A stretch of DNA of 64,000 nt, taken from the NCBI GenBank assembly GCA_947623585.1, contig CANQHA010000011.1:1-64000 (forward strand), given 5' to 3'. The position numbers and the translations under genes were made by a program. Source of the stretch: an uncultured Clostridia bacterium. Lineage in GTDB: Bacteria; Bacillota; Clostridia; Oscillospirales; Ruminococcaceae. The notes beneath the pieces were generated by a model, which saw only the letters and a list, made by a program, of their open reading frames with translations, ran no database searches and was not told where the DNA came from. This document shows positions 44,341-52,437 of this stretch, one piece after another. Every line of letters starts with the position of its first letter. Within the stretch, counting starts at the first letter, position 1.

Positions 44341-44889
44341 ATGAAGCTCGTTATCATCATCGGCGGAGGGGCCTCCGGAAAGATGACGGTCGGGCAGGAG
44401 CTTTGCAGGATAACCGGGCTGCGCCTTTTTCACAACCACATGACGATAGACCTTGTAACGCAGGTCTTCGGGCGCTATGACTCCGAGACGATTTTGGCGC
44501 TTAGGCGGACGGTTTTTGAAAATTTCGCGAAAAGCGATAATTACGGGCTCGTTTTTACCTATATCTGGGATTTTTCATCGGCAAAAGACGGAGAATATAT
44601 CCGCGGCGTGAGCAGGATTTTTGAGGAAGCGGGCGCGGAGGTTTATCTTGTTGAGCTTGTCGCAGACTTTGAGGAGAGGCTTAGGCGCAACCGAACCGAG
44701 AACCGACTTTTGAACAAGCCGGGCAAGCGCGACGTCGATTTTTCCGAGGCGCTGATATATGACGAAAAAACCTGCCGTATAGAGAGCCTCCCCGGCGAGA
44801 CCGGCTTTGAAAACTATCTCAGGATAGATAACACAAACCTGCCGGCTTCCGAGGCCGCAAGGCAGATAAAAGAGTATTTCGGGCTGTAA
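44341..44889 (+). CDS. P-loop kinase-like protein of unknown function
   Basis: A 182-residue protein whose ATG follows the metG TAA directly. Walker A IIIGGGASGKMTVGQEL, then LRLFHNHMTIDLV and a basic segment of the LID type (RLRRNRTENRLLNKPG). The fold resembles shikimate/adenylate-type kinases, but the substrate residues of neither are clear. It has no ribosome site of its own, so it depends on coupling from metG. It might act on a nucleotide or tRNA-linked substrate; that is speculation. Confidence 0.75.
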   Translation: MKLVIIIGGGASGKMTVGQELCRITGLRLFHNHMTIDLVTQVFGRYDSETILALRRTVFENFAKSDNYGLVFTYIWDFSSAKDGEYIRGVSRIFEEAGAEVYLVELVADFEERLRRNRTENRLLNKPGKRDVDFSEALIYDEKTCRIESLPGETGFENYLRIDNTNLPASEAARQIKEYFGL

Positions 44890-44929
44890 AGTTCAATACA
44901 AACAGTATTATTTTAAAAGGATTCAACTT

Positions 44930-45460
44930 ATGGTATATTATACAGATGATAAAATCACGGTTCGCGACATGGACGAGCGCGACCCCGAGGTTTTTGCCGA
45001 GGGCGAGCGGGCTCAGGGCTGGGAAGCCGACGAGTCGAAGCTCAGAAAGCGCCTTGAAGAAAGGGCCGAGGGCAGAGCTATCTGCCTCGCGGCCGACTTT
45101 TGCGGCGAGCCTGCGGGCTATGTCAGCGTTTACCCGAAATATGAGCACGGCGCGTTTGCGGGTCGGCTCCCGATGATCGTGGATTTTGCGGTGCTCGAAA
45201 AATTTCGCAGGCGCGGCGTCGGCGGAAAGCTGATGGACGTCGCGGAAGATATCGCGGGAAGATATTCGGACGAGGTGGGGCTCGGCGTCGGGCTCAACCC
45301 GGGATACGGCAGCGCTCAGCGAATGTATTGCAAGCGCGGGTATCTCCCCGACGGCAGCGGCGTTTGGTATCGCAACAGCGTTCTCGGAGAATATGAGAGC
45401 TGCTGCAACGACGACGATCTGGTGTTGTATTTTTCCAAAAAACTCGGCGGCAAACCTTGA
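44930..45460 (+). CDS. GNAT family N-acetyltransferase
   Basis: A 176-residue GNAT-fold acyltransferase. Motif A, the acetyl-CoA site, is VLEKFRRRGVGGKLMDVAED, after a FAVLEK strand and before GLNPGYGSAQRMYCKRGYLP with the family GF/GY pattern. The N-terminus ITVRDMDERDPEVFAEGERA is usual for GNATs acting on small molecules. Substrate unknown. Strong AAAAGGA. It ends eleven bases before the tRNA-Arg gene. Confidence 0.85.
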   Translation: MVYYTDDKITVRDMDERDPEVFAEGERAQGWEADESKLRKRLEERAEGRAICLAADFCGEPAGYVSVYPKYEHGAFAGRLPMIVDFAVLEKFRRRGVGGKLMDVAEDIAGRYSDEVGLGVGLNPGYGSAQRMYCKRGYLPDGSGVWYRNSVLGEYESCCNDDDLVLYFSKKLGGKP

Positions 45461-45470
45461 CCGCCGACAT

Positions 45471-45545
45471 CTGTCCGTAGCTCAGTGGATAGAGCAATGC
45501 GCTCCGACCGCATGCGCGCAGGTTCGATTCCTGTCGGACAGACCA
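45471..45545 (+). tRNA. tRNA-Arg (anticodon CCG)
   Basis: Acceptor CTGTCCG (45471-45477) pairs with CGGACAG (45535-45541); D stem GCTC/GAGC; anticodon stem ATGCG/CGCAT around loop CTCCGAC (anticodon CCG, reading CGG); T stem GCAGG/CCTGT with loop TTCGATT; A73 and an encoded CCA (45543-45545). The variable loop is four bases. A terminator follows and its stem starts in the CCA. Confidence 0.9.
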
Positions 45546-45581
45546 AAATAAAGACCACCCTTGCGGTGGTCTTTATTTTGG
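45543..45581 (+). terminator. tRNA-Arg terminator
   Basis: A perfect 17-base-pair stem, CCAAAATAAAGACCACC / GGTGGTCTTTATTTTGG, five-base loop; T-rich right arm. Confidence 0.85.
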
Positions 45582-45582
45582 T

Positions 45583-46029
45583 GTCGGATAGGTTGAGAAG
45601 CTGCGCCCAAAGCGCCTGCGAAGTTGGGAAAATCTCGAAAGCACGGAAGCGGCAACGGTTTTTAATGTGCAAAAACCCGAGCGCTTTGCATCGCATGGAC
45701 GCACTATTTCTCCGAGAGCACGAGGGGGTCAAAGCTCAACGTCGATACCTTTTTATATCAAGAAAGTCGGGCGAAGGCGGAAGTCTGCGCAGCAGACCCG
45801 AGGCAAAGCCGAGGCGACTTCGCGGAGGCGTCGTGACGGCAGTTATCTTTTTTGCTTTGTAACGGCGACGCCTTGGTTACGATTCCTGTCGGACAGGCTG
45901 AGAAGCTGTGCCCAAAGCGCCAGCGGAGTTGAGAAAATCTCAAAAGTTCGGAAGCGGCAAAGATTTTTAATGCGCAAAGGCTCGAGCGCTTTGCATCGCA
46001 TGGACGCACTATTTCTCCGCGAGCATAGT
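45583..46029. repeat. Two-copy ~140-bp imperfect direct repeat
   Basis: Copy 1 at about 45583-45725 and copy 2 at about 45887-46029 share long blocks: GAGAAGCTG.GCCCAAAGCGC, then GGAAGCGGCAA, then GAGCGCTTTGCATCGCATGG followed by ACGCACTATTTCTCCG. Copy 2 is preceded by a copy of the tRNA-Arg 3' end; copy 1 follows the real tRNA directly. Confidence 0.8.
45876..45896. repeat. Partial copy of the tRNA-Arg 3' end
   Basis: GGTTACGATTCCTGTCGGACA..G at 45876-45896 matches the T loop and acceptor of the tRNA-Arg at 45521-45541, with one inserted base; 17 bases (45880-45896) are identical. This is the kind of duplication left at att sites by elements that integrate in tRNA genes, about 335 bases apart. 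Confidence 0.7.
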
Positions 46030-46103
46030 GAGCCGGGGCGTTGAGCGGGTAAAAAGGTATTCAATCATTCCCTCTCACGAGGTAATGATTTCATACTATT
46101 TTA

Positions 46104-46227
46104 AGTCACCCCACCCCCGCTATGTTGCCTGCGGAGAGGAACACATATCGAAGCCCCCGCCCCTCGAGGGGCGGGGGCGGGTTCATTTGTCCCTACCCGT
46201 AGAAAGCCTGACGGGGGTGGGGTGACT
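46104..46227. repeat. Nested GC-rich palindromes
   Basis: AGTCACCCCACCCCCG (46104-46119) is perfectly inverted as CGGGGGTGGGGTGACT (46212-46227). Inside lies a 26-base perfect palindrome at 46153-46178 (GCCCCCGCCCC, TCGA, GGGGCGGGGGC). Confidence 0.9.
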
Positions 46228-46235
46228 AAACGATA

Positions 46236-46271
46236 GTATCCATATTTTCCGGCAGAGGAAAATATGGATAC
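46236..46271. repeat. AT-rich 15-bp perfect inverted repeat
   Basis: GTATCCATATTTTCC (46236-46250), a six-base loop, GGAAAATATGGATAC (46257-46271), nine bases after the preceding palindrome. Confidence 0.9.
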
Positions 46272-46498
46272 CTTTTCTTCTGCGCCATGTCTCTGAACGC
46301 TCCATGCGCACAAAAGCCCCGCAGGGGCGCCACGCACAGAAGCGGGGTTTTGTCCAAGAGGACGAGCCGCCGATTCGACATGGCGGCGAAGCCAGATTGG
46401 TAACAAAACCCGCTTATCTTACCCGCTCACGGGGGCAACATAAATACCTTTTAATCCCTTGCCCTCTCCGCAGAACGTATGGCGCCTCGCCCTGCGCT

Positions 46499-46993
46499 TC
46501 ACCCTTTGATCGCTTCTTTTGCGTGGGCGATCCACTCGCCGATCTCGCTTTCGGGGGTGACGAGCCCGTTTTTGCCGAATTCAAGGCGCAGACCGCTGAA
46601 AAGCATGGCGCCGCGGGTCTCTTTTCTCATGTCCGAGATGGCGTGCCCGGGTTGCCCCGCGTGGGTCTGAAAAGGCAGGACAGTTTTTCCGGCAAAGTCG
46701 GTTTGGCGCATAAAGCTCAGCACCGCCGGCGCCATGGTATACCACCATGTCGGCGTGCCGACGACTATGCAGTCATAGTCCTTCGGATCGTGCGCGAGGG
46801 GCTTCAGCTCGGGGCAGAAGCCGCTTTCGGCTTCGCGCTTTCCCTGCTCGACGGCGGCTTCGTAATCCTCGGGGTAGGGCGTCTTTGTTTCAAGGCGCTC
46901 AAGATCTCCTCCAAACTCCTCCGCGAGTCTTTTTGCAACGCTTTCGGTATCCTTTCCCGAAAGAGAATAATAAACGACCAATGTTCTGGACAT
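46499..46993 (-). CDS. Flavodoxin
   Basis: A 164-residue FMN electron carrier, starting at the ATG at 46991-46993 (MSRTLVVYYSLSGKDTESVA) with AAAGGAG upstream; a longer in-frame ORF covers the promoter. The FMN phosphate loop is YYSLSGKDTESV (a variant of the usual T/SxTGNT), and IVVGTPTWWYTMAPAVLSFM lies at the isoalloxazine site. It probably replaces ferredoxin under iron limitation. Own promoter at 47025-47053. It is divergent from citrate synthase. Confidence 0.88.
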   Translation of the reverse strand: MSRTLVVYYSLSGKDTESVAKRLAEEFGGDLERLETKTPYPEDYEAAVEQGKREAESGFCPELKPLAHDPKDYDCIVVGTPTWWYTMAPAVLSFMRQTDFAGKTVLPFQTHAGQPGHAISDMRKETRGAMLFSGLRLEFGKNGLVTPESEIGEWIAHAKEAIKG

Positions 46994-47024
46994 TTTTTCC
47001 GCTCCTTTCAAAAGCTCTGCTTCA

Positions 47025-47053
47025 ATTTTAAATCTTTGCGCAAAAAATGTCAA
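47025..47053 (-). promoter_or_regulatory. Flavodoxin promoter
   Basis: Minus strand: TTGACA (47048-47053), 17 bases, TAAAAT (47025-47030). Confidence 0.75.
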
Positions 47054-47173
47054 GGCATAACGGAAAATGAACATTTTAAGAGAAATCCTGCAAAATTTTT
47101 GCATTATGCGGGTCTCACACCATTTGACGGCACAATTTATGAATTTTTGTATATTATTTTATGCAAAATCGGG

Positions 47174-47202
47174 TTGACACTGCTTTTTGAATATGTTAAA
47201 AT
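47174..47202 (+). promoter_or_regulatory. Citrate synthase promoter
   Basis: TTGACA (47174-47179), 17 bases, TAAAAT (47197-47202). Confidence 0.75.
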
Positions 47203-47238
47203 AACAATATCTCACTTTATAGCATGAAAGGAGCCGCC

Positions 47239-48585
47239 ATGAAACTCAAGATCGACGAACAGTACAGAAAAGCGCTCGGAAGCGAGATCGTCAAAAACAA
47301 CAGGATCGACCCGAAATACTATTCCCGGTACGACGTCAAACGCGGGCTCCGCAACGCCGACGGCACCGGCGTTGTCGCGGGGATCACAAACATCTGCAAC
47401 GTCCACGGATATGTCATGAACGAGGGCGAAAAGCAGAATATTGACGGCGAATTATATTACAGAGGGTATAATATCAACGATATTATAAAAAGCGTAGAAG
47501 CCGACGAGCGTTTCGGCTTTGAGGAGGTAGTCTATCTTCTTTTGATGGGGCGACTGCCCGAGGCCGAGGAGCTTCGCAATTTCAACGCGGCAATTTCACG
47601 AAACCGCGAGCTGCCCGACGGATTTTTTGAGGATATGATCCTCAAAGCCCCCTCGCGCGATATCATGAACAAGATCGCAAGGTCGATACTTGCGCTTTAT
47701 TCCTATGACGATTCTCCCGAAACGAAAACGCCGGAGGACGAGCTTTTGACCGCAATCTCGATAATCTCGAAGCTGCCGGTTATCGTCGCCTCGGCTTATC
47801 AGGTCAAGCGCCGGTTCTTTGACGGCAAAACGATGTATATGCACCAGATCCGCCCCGAGGAATCAACCGCCGAAACGCTGCTTTCGCTTCTTCGCTTCGA
47901 CCGTGAATTCACTTTTGAGGAAGCCCGCCTTTTGGACCTCATGCTGATGCTTCATGCCGAGCACGGCGGAGGAAACAACTCGGCGTTCGCCTGCCGCGTG
48001 CTCACATCTTCGGGCACCGACCCCTATTCCGCATATGCCGCTGCCGTCGGGGCGCTGAAAGGCCCTTTGCATGGCGGCGCCAATCAAAAAATCCTCGAGC
48101 AGCTCGACTATCTCAAAGCCAATGTACGAAATTGGCAGGACGAGGGCGAGATACGCGATATGCTCAGAAAGATACTTCTCAAAGAGGCGGGAGACCGCAC
48201 CGGAAAGCTGTACGGCATGGGTCATGCGGTATACACCCTTTCCGACCCGCGCGCGGTGATACTTAAAGCCGAGGCGAAAAAGCTGGCCGCGGGGACCGAT
48301 TACGAGGCCGAGCTGGGGCTTCTTGAAGCCGTCGAGCGCAACGCTCAGGAGGTTTTCACCGAGGTCACCGGCAAGGAGAAGACCCTTTGCGCAAACGTCG
48401 ATATGTACTCGGGCATCTGCTATCGAATGCTGAAAATTCCCGACGAGCTTTGCACGCCGATGTTCGCAACGGCTAGGATCGCGGGCTGGTCGGCTCACAG
48501 GATAGAGGAAAGGCTGACCGGCGGGCGTATAATCCGTCCGGCGTACAAATCTATCAGCAAGCCCAAAAACTATTCGGCGGTATAA
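47239..48585 (+). CDS. Citrate synthase
   Basis: A 448-residue citrate/2-methylcitrate synthase, starting at ATG 47239 with GAAAGGAG just before; an earlier ATG at 47224 overlaps the ribosome site. Catalytic-region motifs are MLHAEHGGGNNSAFACRVL (first His), GPLHGGANQKIL (second His) and GMGHAVYTLSDPRA (third His). Length suits the small (type I-like) bacterial enzyme. In an anaerobe it likely feeds glutamate synthesis through a partial TCA route. No aconitase or isocitrate dehydrogenase is next to it. Confidence 0.93.
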   Translation: MKLKIDEQYRKALGSEIVKNNRIDPKYYSRYDVKRGLRNADGTGVVAGITNICNVHGYVMNEGEKQNIDGELYYRGYNINDIIKSVEADERFGFEEVVYLLLMGRLPEAEELRNFNAAISRNRELPDGFFEDMILKAPSRDIMNKIARSILALYSYDDSPETKTPEDELLTAISIISKLPVIVASAYQVKRRFFDGKTMYMHQIRPEESTAETLLSLLRFDREFTFEEARLLDLMLMLHAEHGGGNNSAFACRVLTSSGTDPYSAYAAAVGALKGPLHGGANQKILEQLDYLKANVRNWQDEGEIRDMLRKILLKEAGDRTGKLYGMGHAVYTLSDPRAVILKAEAKKLAAGTDYEAELGLLEAVERNAQEVFTEVTGKEKTLCANVDMYSGICYRMLKIPDELCTPMFATARIAGWSAHRIEERLTGGRIIRPAYKSISKPKNYSAV

Positions 48586-48641
48586 AGCATAAGTTTGCAA
48601 GAGTATCCGCTCAGAACACATAAAATTAAAAGTTTTCGCTC

Positions 48642-48810
48642 AAGCCTTTTTTCAAAAGGCTTGCGAGAGTCCGGAGGCGAGCAGCCTCCGGTCGCAGCCC
48701 GCAGGCTGCGAAAGCCTTTACAGCGTGCGCTCCGCAAGGGGTGAATTAAAAAAACAATCCGGTGGATTGTTTTTTTAAGAGGGGACGCCCTGCAAGAGAG
48801 GGCGTCCCCT
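48642..48810. repeat. Cluster of five hairpins
   Basis: AAGCCTTTT/AAAAGGCTT (48642-48662); CCGGAGGC/GCCTCCGG (48671-48691); GCAGCC/GGCTGC (48694-48709); a 13-bp A/T stem with CAATCC/GGATTG (48748-48776, terminator-like); AGGGGACGCCC/GGGCGTCCCCT (48780-48810). One of these is probably the citrate synthase terminator. Confidence 0.85.
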
Positions 48811-48917
48811 AAACATTGCGCTTCTGATACCACCGCCAAGACTTCCCCCAAAATTCTTCTCTGCTCGGGCGCTCACGAATGTGTTCGTTACGTCCGTATC
48901 AAAGTTTCCAAAACCGC

Positions 48918-48946
48918 TTGAAAAATTGAATTATATGTGATAAAAT
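48918..48946 (+). promoter_or_regulatory. Promoter of the VCBS lipoprotein / two-component operon
   Basis: TTGAAA (48918-48923), 17 bases, TAAAAT (48941-48946). The -10 lies in the left arm of the hairpin at 48943-48971. Confidence 0.7.
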
Positions 48947-48975
48947 AAGATAGGTATAGCCTATCTTATTTTTTG
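48943..48975 (+). terminator. Terminator-like palindrome overlapping the promoter -10
   Basis: AAATAAGATAGG (48943-48954), five-base loop, CCTATCTTATTT (48960-48971), followed by TTT: a 12-base-pair perfect stem. It could end transcription arriving from upstream; a transcript from the overlapping promoter would begin inside it and lack most of the left arm. Confidence 0.7.
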
Positions 48976-48998
48976 CATTCCTTTCGGGAGGTCTTTTG

Positions 48999-50276
48999 AT
49001 GCGGAAGCTGGCGCTGTTTCTGATATGTCTGCTTTTAAGCGGCTGCCAAGCCGTGACCTTCTCGGTTGACAGCCTTTTGAGCGCGCCCAATATTGCGGAC
49101 GAGCAGTCGGCGATATATAACGCGCTGATAGAAAGCGCGGGGCGGGGAATAACGCTCGTTTACCCCAAAAACGGCGACTTTCGCTCGGCATTCATTCTCA
49201 AAGACCTTGACGGAGACGGCTCGGAAGAGGCGATAGCTTTTTATTCGGTGAACGCCGTCGCGGATTCGAGCGCAAAGGCCGCTGTTTTGGACCGGGGCTC
49301 GGACGGAGACTGGTATGCGATGTATGAGCTTGCGGGCGAGGGCAGCTCGGTCGATAAGGTCATGTTCTGCGGCGGAGATATGATCGTCGGCTATTCCTCT
49401 CGGGAATATGAGGACAGCGTCGTCTGCCTTTACAGATATACAAACGGCGTGTTAGAGCTCGGCTATGCGAATTTTTACACCGTTTTGGAGATGAGAGACA
49501 TCGACGGCTGCGGAGAAGACGAGATAATCGTCGTCAGCCGCAGCGGCTACGGCGTTTCGCTCGACGTTCTGAAGTCGGGCGGAAGCGAATATCAGAGCTA
49601 TGTCATGGGGATCGACGCCGGAGAACCGTCGGTCGCCTCGTGCAGCTTCGGGCAGCTTGACGGAAAGACCGCGATGTATCTCGACCTGCCGCTTGAAGGC
49701 GGGGGAATTTTCACCGAGGTCGTCGTTTTGGGAAACAGGGGGCTTTCCTGCCCGATATCCGAAAACGGTCTTAGGGTCCAGACTCAGCGGCCTGCGGGAT
49801 ATCTCTCATGCGACTATGACGGCGACGGGGTCGTTGAAATTCCGGTCGTAAGCGCTTTCAGAGGCTATGAATCGGCCGAGTGGAACGACGCCGAGCACCT
49901 TGCGACGATGCTTTCGTTTGATCCGAGCGACGGCGAGCTCAAGGCAAAATCGAGCGCATACTATAACGCCGCCGACGGTTACATCTTCACGATACCGAAC
50001 CGTTGGCTGAACATGGTCACCGTTATGAAAAACGCGGCGACCGGCGAGGTAACCTTCTATCGCTTCGACCCCGAAAAGGGAGATATAGCCGACATGACCC
50101 CGCTTGTCAGCTTTGTGAGATCCCAAACGGGCGACAGCGTTTATCCCTCTCAAGGCTATACCGAGATATCCGGCTCGGAGACGGCTGCTTATTATTACCG
50201 CACCGAGGCCGAGGCGGGCGAGCCGCTTGTGCTCACCGCCGACGAGATTATAAATAACTTTCATATGATCGCATAA
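48999..50276 (+). CDS. VCBS/FG-GAP-type lipoprotein, two-component operon
   Basis: A 425-residue lipoprotein starting at ATG 48999 (GGGAGG seven bases upstream; an overlapping in-frame TTG at 48996 is unlikely). Lipobox LLSGC (Cys16). The mature part has repeated calcium-binding-like DxDGDG motifs (KDLDGDGSEEAIAF, RDIDGCGEDEIIVV, CDYDGDGVVEIPVV), which point to a beta-propeller of the VCBS/FG-GAP kind. It is 18 bases before the response regulator, suggesting that it senses an extracellular signal for the kinase. Ligand unknown. Confidence 0.8.
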   Translation: MRKLALFLICLLLSGCQAVTFSVDSLLSAPNIADEQSAIYNALIESAGRGITLVYPKNGDFRSAFILKDLDGDGSEEAIAFYSVNAVADSSAKAAVLDRGSDGDWYAMYELAGEGSSVDKVMFCGGDMIVGYSSREYEDSVVCLYRYTNGVLELGYANFYTVLEMRDIDGCGEDEIIVVSRSGYGVSLDVLKSGGSEYQSYVMGIDAGEPSVASCSFGQLDGKTAMYLDLPLEGGGIFTEVVVLGNRGLSCPISENGLRVQTQRPAGYLSCDYDGDGVVEIPVVSAFRGYESAEWNDAEHLATMLSFDPSDGELKAKSSAYYNAADGYIFTIPNRWLNMVTVMKNAATGEVTFYRFDPEKGDIADMTPLVSFVRSQTGDSVYPSQGYTEISGSETAAYYYRTEAEAGEPLVLTADEIINNFHMIA

Positions 50277-50294
50277 CGATTCGGAGATGATGAC

Positions 50295-51005
50295 ATGAAA
50301 AGAATACTTGTCTGCGAGGACGAAGCCTCGATCCGCGAGTTTGTTGTTTTAAACCTCAAAAGAAGCGGCTACGACGTCGTTGACGTCGGCTGCGGAGAAG
50401 ACGCCATCAAGGCGTTTGAGGAGCAGAGCGGAAACTTCGACGTTGCCCTGCTTGACATTATGATGCCCGGTATCGACGGCTTTGAGGTCTGCAAAAGGCT
50501 GAGGCAGATGTCGGGAAAGGTCGGAATAATAATGCTTTCGGCAAAATCTCAGGAGATGGACAAGGTCAGCTCGCTGATGATGGGCGCCGACGATTATATC
50601 ACCAAGCCGTTCTCGGTGACCGAGCTCGTCGCAAGAGTTGACGCGGTTTGCAGGCGGGTGAACATGAGCGCCGACCGCCCCGCGGATTTTTCCGGCACGA
50701 TAAAATCGGGGCCGTTCACCATTGACATGAAGAGCAGAACGCTTTTCAAAAACGGCGCGCCCATCGACCTAACTCAGGTGGAATATCAGATAATGGAATT
50801 TTTCCTGAAAAACCAGAACACCGCGCTCGACAGAATGAGTATTCTGCGCTCGATCTGGGGCGACAGCTATTACGGCGAAAAGATCGTCGATGTGAACATA
50901 AGGCGCATAAGAATGAAGATAGAGGACGAGCCGACCAACCCGAAGTATATAACTACTATCTGGGGCTACGGCTATAAGTGGTGCGATCAGGAGGAGCAGA
51001 TCTAA
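50295..51005 (+). CDS. OmpR-family response regulator
   Basis: A 236-residue regulator: receiver domain (residues ~1-120) with acidic pocket EDEAS, phospho-acceptor Asp in VALLDIMMPGIDGFE and the conserved Lys in YITKPFSVTELVA; then a winged-helix DNA-binding domain (~140-235; FTIDMKSRTLFKNGAPIDL and VNIRRIRMKIEDEPTNP). It is transcribed with the lipoprotein before it and the kinase after it, which starts on the next base. Targets unknown. Confidence 0.93.
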   Translation: MKRILVCEDEASIREFVVLNLKRSGYDVVDVGCGEDAIKAFEEQSGNFDVALLDIMMPGIDGFEVCKRLRQMSGKVGIIMLSAKSQEMDKVSSLMMGADDYITKPFSVTELVARVDAVCRRVNMSADRPADFSGTIKSGPFTIDMKSRTLFKNGAPIDLTQVEYQIMEFFLKNQNTALDRMSILRSIWGDSYYGEKIVDVNIRRIRMKIEDEPTNPKYITTIWGYGYKWCDQEEQI

Positions 51006-52415
51006 GTGACCGGTTTCGGCTTCAAAAGGTCTATAACAATGAGATGGGCGCTCAACACGCTCGGACTTGTCATAGTCATTTTGCTCGCCGTCGAGATCAT
51101 GACCCTTTTTTTGGCAAGAAACTACTATCTCAACACCGCCGAGCAATATCTCGTCTCGCGCATGGATTCGATAAGCGCGGCGCTTTCGAGGTTTACCGGC
51201 GAATCGGCATATCGCTCGGAGGTCAGAAACATCGTCGAGGGCTTTTCAGAAAAAGAGCGCTTTGAAGTCATGGCGCTCGACCAAAACGGAAAGGTAACGC
51301 TTACAAGCTCGGGGTTTCAGCCCTCGAACTGGCTTAAAGCCGACGATTTTTTCGGAGCTAAAAATTCGCCCGACGGAGCTTTTAAAACCGACGCTACGCT
51401 TGCAAACGGCGAGCACGTTCTCTGCTATACCGTGACGCTTCAATCGGCGGTGCCGGAATACAGCGCCATGAGAATAATGACCTCGCTCGATTCTATCGAC
51501 GCTCAGATGAGGCAGATAGCGATAATACTTACCGCCGTCGCTGCGGTGATAGTTATTTTGATGCTTGCCTCGGGGCTTTATTTCGTCAAGTCGATAGTTT
51601 TGCCGGTCAGAGAGATAAGCGATATCGCGAGGGGCTATGCCGAGGGGGACTTCTCGCGGAGAATCGAAAAGACCAACGACGACGAGCTCGGTGAGCTTTG
51701 CGATTCGGTAAACTATATGGCGGAGGAGCTTGAAAACACCGAAAAGATGAAAAACGAATTCATCTCGTCGGTCTCGCACGAGCTGAGAACGCCGCTCACG
51801 GCTATCAAGGGCTGGAGCGAAACGCTTTATAACATCGAGGACGACCCCGAGACCTTCAGAAAGGGAATGAGGGTCATCACCGGAGAGACCGAGAGGCTTT
51901 CCGAAATGGTCGAGGAGCTTTTGGACTTCTCAAGAATTCAGGACGGGCGGTTCACGCTCGTCAAAGAAACGACGGATATTCTCGCCGAGCTTGGCGACGC
52001 GGTGCTGATATATACCGAGCGCGCAAAAGAGCTTGGCGTTGAAATAGAATATTACGAGCCCGAGATGCTGCCCTTCGTTTACGGCGACGCGTCGAGGCTC
52101 AGGCAGGTTTTCATAAACATAATCGACAATGCGGTCAAATATTCAAACGCCGGCGGAAAGGTCTTGATCGAAGCGTTCGCCGAAAAAGGCGACGTCGTAG
52201 TTTTGATCTCGGATAACGGCGTCGGAATTTCGGCGGAGGACCTTCCGAAGGTGAAAACAAAGTTTTATAAGGCAAATCTCACCCGGCGCGGCTCGGGTAT
52301 CGGGCTTGCGGTCGCAAACGAGATCGTTGAAATGCACGGCGGAACGCTTCTTTTGAACAGCGAGCTCGGAAAAGGCACCACGGTCAGAATATCTCTGCCG
52401 GCCGAGGAAAAGTGA
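51006..52415 (+). CDS. Membrane sensor histidine kinase
   Basis: A 469-residue kinase beginning at the GTG directly after the regulator stop codon, with GGAGGAG upstream. Transmembrane segments lie at about residues 18-35 and 170-195, flanking a ~135-residue extracytoplasmic sensor. HAMP domain ([20 protein letters not shown]), then the dimerisation/phospho-His region [20 protein letters not shown] box [15 protein letters not shown]1 ISDNGVGIS and G2 [18 protein letters not shown]. Organisation matches PhoR/ResE-type kinases. It likely reads the VCBS lipoprotein and signals to the regulator. Confidence 0.93.
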   Translation: MTGFGFKRSITMRWALNTLGLVIVILLAVEIMTLFLARNYYLNTAEQYLVSRMDSISAALSRFTGESAYRSEVRNIVEGFSEKERFEVMALDQNGKVTLTSSGFQPSNWLKADDFFGAKNSPDGAFKTDATLANGEHVLCYTVTLQSAVPEYSAMRIMTSLDSIDAQMRQIAIILTAVAAVIVILMLASGLYFVKSIVLPVREISDIARGYAEGDFSRRIEKTNDDELGELCDSVNYMAEELENTEKMKNEFISSVSHELRTPLTAIKGWSETLYNIEDDPETFRKGMRVITGETERLSEMVEELLDFSRIQDGRFTLVKETTDILAELGDAVLIYTERAKELGVEIEYYEPEMLPFVYGDASRLRQVFINIIDNAVKYSNAGGKVLIEAFAEKGDVVVLISDNGVGISAEDLPKVKTKFYKANLTRRGSGIGLAVANEIVEMHGGTLLLNSELGKGTTVRISLPAEEK

Positions 52416-52437
52416 GGATTCTTTGAAAGGAGAAAAA

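Larger units (their letters stand above)
45546..46498. other. Gene-free, repeat- and palindrome-rich interval
   Basis: About 950 bases between tRNA-Arg and the flavodoxin gene. It holds a two-copy imperfect repeat, a duplicated tRNA 3' end, and a run of nested and adjacent palindromes (46104-46350), listed separately. No protein-coding ORF here resembles any family; the ORFs present are read through these repeats. Confidence 0.7.
48586..48998. other. Hairpin-rich gene-free interval
   Basis: About 410 bases after citrate synthase holding at least five perfect or near-perfect hairpins (48642-48810), then the promoter and hairpin for the next gene (48918-48971). No ORF of note. Confidence 0.8.

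Noticed and set aside
45485..46044. Overlapping ORFs of ~125 codons across the tRNA and the 140-bp repeats
   Set aside because: They translate a tRNA gene and repeated non-coding DNA; the repeated peptide (SDRLRSCAQSA) merely reflects the DNA repeat.
46304..47227. A 307-codon plus-strand ORF over the hairpins and opposite flavodoxin
   Set aside because: It passes through palindromes and the antisense of a convincing flavodoxin gene, and has no ribosome site.
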